From F23-B02 sp946405205 (lineage in GTDB: Bacteria > Bacillota > Clostridia > Oscillospirales > Oscillospiraceae), in contig CAMJGL010000007.1 in NCBI GenBank assembly GCA_946405205.1, positions 1-64,000 of the forward strand: a DNA stretch of 64,000 nucleotides, read 5' to 3'. Made by a program: the position numbers and the translations under genes. A model generated the notes under the pieces. The model was given only the letters and a program-made list of their open reading frames with translations, ran no database searches and had not been told where the DNA came from. Below are positions 60,242 through 64,000 of the stretch, one piece after another; position 1 is the stretch's first letter, and the number at the start of each line of letters is the position of its first letter.

Positions 60242-61831
60242 ATGAAGCGATACATATCTACACTGCTTGCGCTGGTAATGCTGCTGACGCTTTTCCCCGT
60301 GTCTGCCGCGGCAGACAGCAACATGAAGGCCAGCGACAATGTGAAGCTCACCATCAAAAACTACGAGGGCTGCCGACTCACGGCGTACAAGCTTCCGGGC
60401 GAAAGCAACTGGACGATCGGCTGGGGTCATTCCGGCTCGGACGTATATGAGGGAATGACAATAAGCGCCGAGCAGGCCGACGCTCTGTTCGATAACGACA
60501 TAAAGGTCTTTGAGGACGCGGTCAACGGCTGGAACGATCAGTACGACCTTAATCTGAATCAGTATGAATTTGACGCGCTCGTCAGCATTACATACAACTT
60601 CGGTGCATACTGGGTCAGCTACTACGACACATGGCGGCTTTCAAAGTACGTTAAATCCGGCTTTAAGGATTCAAACGGCAATCCTCTGCCCGATCAGGAG
60701 ATCGCCGACGCCTTCGGCGTTCTAAGCTCCGCCAACGGCGGGATATCCGTCGGACTTGTCAAAAGGCGCATAAACGAGGCCGAGATCTTCCTCTACGGCA
60801 ATTACAGCACGGAAAACACCCATTTCGTATACACGATACTCAACGCCAACGGCGGCACCCTTACCAACGGCAACCGCGTCGCGATATTCTGCAAGGATCA
60901 GCCCTACGGCTCCCTGCCCGCGGTCACGCGCTCGGGCTACAACCTCAATTACTGGCAGGCCGCCGACGGCAGCCGCATAACCAACGGAACCATCGCCGAC
61001 GTTAGCCGTGAGCTGACCGCTATTTGGACGACCGGCCCCGTAGACCCCACCTACACGCTGACGGTCTCCGGAGGCAGCGGAAGCGGCAGCTACACGGCCG
61101 GCACTCTCGTCAGGCTCGTCCCTGCCCAGAAAGAGGGCTATGTATTCGACCGCTGGGAGGTCAGCGGCGCTTCCGTCAGCGTCGGCAGCGACGGTTACTA
61201 TTACATAAAGATGCCCGCCAACAGCGTTACCGTTACCGCAGTGTTCCATAAGCACTGCTCCTACGGCGATGCCTGTCCCTCCAAGAACTTCACCGATGTT
61301 TCCGCAGGCTTCTGGGCGCACGACGCGATAGACTACGTCGTTTCCAACAGCATGTTCAAGGGCACGACGAGCACCACCTTCAGCCCCAACACGGTCATGA
61401 CCCGCGGTATGCTCGTCACGGTGCTCTACCGCCTTGACGGCTCGCCCGACGTGAGCGGCATTGAAAATCCCTTCTCCGACCTTGAGGACAACGCATATCA
61501 CGACGCTATCCTCTGGGGCTCGGAAAACCGCATATCAAACGGCTACGCCGACGGCACCTTCCGCGCAAACGATACCCTTACCCGCGAGCAGCTTGCGGTC
61601 TTCCTGCACCGCTTCGCAAACTATAAGGGCTATGACACCAACGTATACTCCGACATAGGCGGCTTCTCAGACGCCAGGGACGTCAGCGAGTTTGCCCGCG
61701 AGAGTATGTGCTGGGCGGTCGGCGAGGGCATCATAAACGGCACCAGCTCCACTACGCTCAGCCCCAAGCTCGGCGCAAACCGCGCTCAGGTCGCCACAAT
61801 GCTGATGCGCTTCACCGGCGGCATGGTATAA
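60242..61831 (+). CDS. Secreted GH24 lysozyme with SLH anchor
   Basis: A 529-residue exported muramidase. Signal peptide 1-24 (LLALVMLLTLFPVSAAA). Residues 28-180 are a T4/lambda-type lysozyme (GH24): catalytic Glu in NYEGCRLTAY, then WTIGWGHSG and the VSITYNFGA helix. Residues 195-260 form an InlB/Listeria-Bacteroides repeat and 265-340 a second beta repeat (TLTVSGGSGSGSYTAGTLV). Three SLH repeats fill residues 350-529. With the amidase-SLH gene at the left edge, the organism presents at least two peptidoglycan-active enzymes on its surface by the same anchor. The ribosome site is GTTAGGAG. Confidence 0.92.
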   Translation: MKRYISTLLALVMLLTLFPVSAAADSNMKASDNVKLTIKNYEGCRLTAYKLPGESNWTIGWGHSGSDVYEGMTISAEQADALFDNDIKVFEDAVNGWNDQYDLNLNQYEFDALVSITYNFGAYWVSYYDTWRLSKYVKSGFKDSNGNPLPDQEIADAFGVLSSANGGISVGLVKRRINEAEIFLYGNYSTENTHFVYTILNANGGTLTNGNRVAIFCKDQPYGSLPAVTRSGYNLNYWQAADGSRITNGTIADVSRELTAIWTTGPVDPTYTLTVSGGSGSGSYTAGTLVRLVPAQKEGYVFDRWEVSGASVSVGSDGYYYIKMPANSVTVTAVFHKHCSYGDACPSKNFTDVSAGFWAHDAIDYVVSNSMFKGTTSTTFSPNTVMTRGMLVTVLYRLDGSPDVSGIENPFSDLEDNAYHDAILWGSENRISNGYADGTFRANDTLTREQLAVFLHRFANYKGYDTNVYSDIGGFSDARDVSEFARESMCWAVGEGIINGTSSTTLSPKLGANRAQVATMLMRFTGGMV

Positions 61832-61843
61832 ATATCAGTTATC

Positions 61844-61886
61844 AAAAATGTCCTGTTCAGTTGAAATGCTGAACAGGACATTTTTT
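61844..61886. terminator. Bidirectional terminator between convergent genes
   Basis: Seventeen-base-pair stem AAAAATGTCCTGTTCAG/CTGAACAGGACATTTTT, reaching into the stop codon of the antiporter gene. Confidence 0.92.
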
Positions 61887-62838
61887 ATACACCGTATTGA
61901 GTGACGAGCACCGCCACATACGCCGCGTAGCAGATGAGTATCGCCGCGCCCTGCCAGCGGTGGAGCTTCCCCGTGATGAGCGGCGGCAGTATCGCCAGCA
62001 GCGTCATGCCGAAGCACACGGGCATATCCAGAGCATAGGACTGCTCTGCTATCTTCAGGCCGCCTCCGGCAAACATGGAGCACACCGGCAGTATGAGCGT
62101 AAGGTCGATGACGTTTGCGCCGATGATATTGCCGATGGACATGGACGATTCCTTTTTGGCTATAGCCGTGATCGTCGTAACGAGCTCCGGAAGCGAGGTG
62201 CCTATGGCCACCATGGTGACGCCGATAATGGCCGAGGGCACGCCGAGAAGCAGGGCTATCTTGCAGCCGTAATCAATAAGGAGCTGCGAGCCGACTACGA
62301 TCGCCGCGATGCCGAGCACGAACAGCAGGAGCATTTTCGGAAGCGCCTTTTTATCCACGGGCTCCTTTTCCTCGCTGCCGATATTGTTTTTGGCGCTGCG
62401 GATATTGTCATAGACGAACACCGCGAATACAACGAGCAGCAGCAGGCCACGGCTGAGCGTGAGCGTGCCCGATCTGCACATCAGCCACAGCAGCGCCGCC
62501 GCCAGCGACATGAGCACCGCCTTCAGCCAGAACTGGCTGCGCTTTATCACCGCGGGCAGGCACACCAGCGAGATGCCCATGATCAGGCCGATATTCGCCG
62601 TTACGGAGCCGACGGCGTTGCCGACCGCCATGTCGAGCTCGCCGCCGAGCACGCCCGTGACCGACACGGTCAGCTCAGGCAGTGTGGTGGCCAGGCTGAC
62701 GACCGTGGCGCCGATTATGAACTTGGGTATGCCCGTCGCATTCGCTATCCAGACGGCGGAGTCAACAAACCAGTCTCCGCCCTTGATTATCAGAACAAGT
62801 CCGAGGACGAACAGCGCAATGATTATTATCGTATCCAT
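61885..62838 (-). CDS. Ca2+/Na+ antiporter (CaxA/YrbG family)
   Basis: A 317-residue membrane protein with two inverted halves of five helices. The alpha repeats are present: ATTLPELTVSVTGVLGGELDMAVGNAVGSVTANI and GTSLPELVTTITAIAKKESSMSIGNIIGANVIDL (each shown in pieces by the GNxxGS/GNxxGA and LPEL motifs). It exchanges Na+ for Ca2+. It is followed only by the terminator; the gene upstream starts a separate product 6 bases away. Confidence 0.92.
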   Translation of the reverse strand: MDTIIIIALFVLGLVLIIKGGDWFVDSAVWIANATGIPKFIIGATVVSLATTLPELTVSVTGVLGGELDMAVGNAVGSVTANIGLIMGISLVCLPAVIKRSQFWLKAVLMSLAAALLWLMCRSGTLTLSRGLLLLVVFAVFVYDNIRSAKNNIGSEEKEPVDKKALPKMLLLFVLGIAAIVVGSQLLIDYGCKIALLLGVPSAIIGVTMVAIGTSLPELVTTITAIAKKESSMSIGNIIGANVIDLTLILPVCSMFAGGGLKIAEQSYALDMPVCFGMTLLAILPPLITGKLHRWQGAAILICYAAYVAVLVTQYGV

Positions 62839-62844
62839 CTGTTC

Positions 62845-63369
62845 TCAGTCCTCATCGTCTGTGTCGGGGATGCCGGAGGCAGGCGGTACCGTCGGCGTGG
62901 GCTCGGGGATCTTCGCAAAGGTCGCAATGATACTGTGGTCGGCGGTGATGTAGGACAGGGTATAGCTCTCTACCGCGCCCTTATCCGCGCCGTCGACTGT
63001 GACAGACTGGATCTCATAGCCCTCGTTGGGCGTGAAGGATACCGTTATGCTGCCCCATTCGTCGACCGTGATGCTGCCGTTGGGGTCGGCGCTGCCGCCG
63101 TTTCCTGCGGTGACGAGGATCTTATACTTTACGCCGCTGTTCGTGCCGTCGATATTGCTCGCCGGAGCCGCGCTCTCCTCCGCCGCCTTGTCGTTTGCCT
63201 GCACGGAGCCGGGCTTGAAGTCAAAGCATCCGTCCAGGGCGCACAGGACGACCGTGAGCACGGCCAGAACGCAGAGCCCGCCTGTTATCAGCCACTTTGT
63301 CCTCATGCTCATGCTGCTGATGCCGCGCTTCTTCTTATTTGCATTATTCGTATTTTCTGTGTTTTTCAT
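62845..63369 (-). CDS. Membrane-anchored protein with InlB-type beta repeat
   Basis: A 174-residue protein: short basic cytoplasmic part, one helix (WLITGGLCVLAVLTVVLCALDGCF), Ser/Ala linker, then one bacterial repeat domain (KYKILVTAGNGGSADPNGSI, FTPNEGYEIQSVTVDG, ADHSIIATF) and a Pro-rich acidic end. Function unknown. It lies 26 bases after the PSP1-like gene and 6 before the antiporter gene. Confidence 0.72.
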   Translation of the reverse strand: MKNTENTNNANKKKRGISSMSMRTKWLITGGLCVLAVLTVVLCALDGCFDFKPGSVQANDKAAEESAAPASNIDGTNSGVKYKILVTAGNGGSADPNGSITVDEWGSITVSFTPNEGYEIQSVTVDGADKGAVESYTLSYITADHSIIATFAKIPEPTPTVPPASGIPDTDDED

Positions 63370-63395
63370 ATCTTGACCCTCGGGTTATTCTTGCT

Positions 63396-64000
63396 TTACT
63401 GCTTGGGGGCTTCTCCGCCCTGCTTGTTTCTCGGCTTGCCGTGATGATAATAGCGGCGGCGGTTGTTTTTCTTTTTCTCCGCGGCCTCTTTATCGGGCTG
63501 AGCCTGCTTTGGCTTTTCGCTGCGCTCGGAGGACCTCGCCTCCTGCTTGGGAGCCTGTGCGCCCGAAGAGGGCTTTCTGCCGTTTCCTCGGCGCTGTCTC
63601 GGCTTGGGCTTAACGCTTTTCTTTTCCTCCGCAGCGGACTTGTCCGGCGCCGCGTTCTCATGCTTTGCCTCGGACGCTGCCTCGTCCCCTGCGCGCTTTT
63701 TCCCGCTGCGGCGGCTTCTGCGGCTTCGCCTGCGGGGTTCAGGCTGCTCGGCGGGCGCTTCGGGCTCGGTGTTTATCAGAAGCTCGGGCAGCTCCCACTC
63801 GTTCTCAGGCTCTTCCTCTTCCTCGGGCTCGGGAACGTACTTGAGCACGGAGGGCGGAGCCTCGCCGTCCTTGGGCCTGCCGCCGGGCACCGCCGCGACC
63901 TCGACTGCGCGGTAGGTCCTGACGGTATCGTCGCCCTCGCCGTCAAGCTTCACCTTGACGAGCTGGCGCAGAAGATTTATCTGTGTCACGGTGCCGTAGC
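63396..64000 (-). CDS. C-terminal part of a PSP1/YaaT-like protein (cut by window)
   Basis: The frame is open to the window end; YGTVTQINLLRQLVKVKLDG at its beginning resembles the end of the PSP1 domain of YaaT (stage 0 sporulation family). About 150 residues of low-complexity tail follow, rich in Pro, Arg, Lys, Glu and Ala, ending in RRYYHHGKPRNKQGGEAPKQ, which could bind RNA. The codon at 63989 is an internal GTG, not the start. YaaT belongs to the Y-complex that aids mRNA processing in Bacillus. The PSP1 assignment rests on a short segment. Confidence 0.6.
   Translation of the reverse strand, partial: YGTVTQINLLRQLVKVKLDGEGDDTVRTYRAVEVAAVPGGRPKDGEAPPSVLKYVPEPEEEEEPENEWELPELLINTEPEAPAEQPEPRRRSRRSRRSGKKRAGDEAASEAKHENAAPDKSAAEEKKSVKPKPRQRRGNGRKPSSGAQAPKQEARSSERSEKPKQAQPDKEAAEKKKNNRRRYYHHGKPRNKQGGEAPKQ

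Overview
The window looks like a chromosomal segment of a high-GC gut Firmicute of the Clostridia/Oscillospiraceae type. The evidence is three-repeat SLH surface proteins, a class B sortase with an SPxTG substrate, a guanine riboswitch, a PSP1/YaaT-like gene, PhoP/PhoR and bacterial tyrosine kinases. No rRNA, tRNA or CRISPR array was seen.

Host part, left arm (1-33.0 kb). From left to right: an amidase-SLH wall protein; an M20 peptidase with two membrane partners (one DUF5058); a class B sortase with a tiny SPQTG substrate; an NSS-family symporter; a BMP/Nup-type nucleoside ABC importer controlled by a guanine riboswitch and terminator, preceded by xpt; a GPH sugar symporter translationally coupled to a PIG-L deacetylase; an eight-gene cell-surface polysaccharide operon (ABC exporter, S26-like peptidase, CpsB phosphatase, Ig-like protein, two tyrosine autokinases with Tyr-Gly tails, CapD/PglF dehydratase, DegT aminotransferase) without glycosyltransferases in view; a phosphate block (Na/Pi cotransporter with PhoU domain, PhoR, PhoP, both promoters with TTTACAT repeats); and a tandem PII-like protein with a DUF1538 membrane protein.

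Island (about 33.1-54.9 kb). An AT-richer integrated element of about 22 kb abuts the 3' end of guaA. A degenerate copy of the guaA 3' terminus lies at the far end, and a second direct repeat lies just inside both ends. Its right third is a mobilisation module: XRE regulator, frameshifted tyrosine integrase, excisionase-like wHTH, MobC-like protein, RepA-like ATPase beside mirrored 9-bp iterons, a MOB_V relaxase broken by a stop codon, and two small genes each with one internal stop. Its left two thirds are a single 14-kb minus-strand operon: XRE regulator, helical/beta protein, PH-like protein, VWA with dead MIDAS plus leucine-rich repeats, Ser/Thr kinase with zinc ribbon and FHA-like tail, VWA, PP2C phosphatase, a broken S1 gene, a RecQ-like helicase, a membrane-anchored coiled coil with an exact 51-residue repeat, a zinc-ribbon protein and an LRR protein with a Lon-like domain. 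The VWA-kinase-phosphatase core matches the TerY-P triad. A homologous helical domain of about 95 residues recurs in four or five of these otherwise unrelated proteins and probably ties them into one complex. This is the best candidate for an undescribed conflict or stress system.

Host part, right arm (54.9-64 kb). An operon nadE-purB-purA-guaA for NAD, AMP and GMP synthesis; a GH24 lysozyme with SLH anchor; a Ca/Na antiporter; a membrane protein with an InlB-type repeat; and the 3' part of a PSP1/YaaT-like gene cut by the window end.
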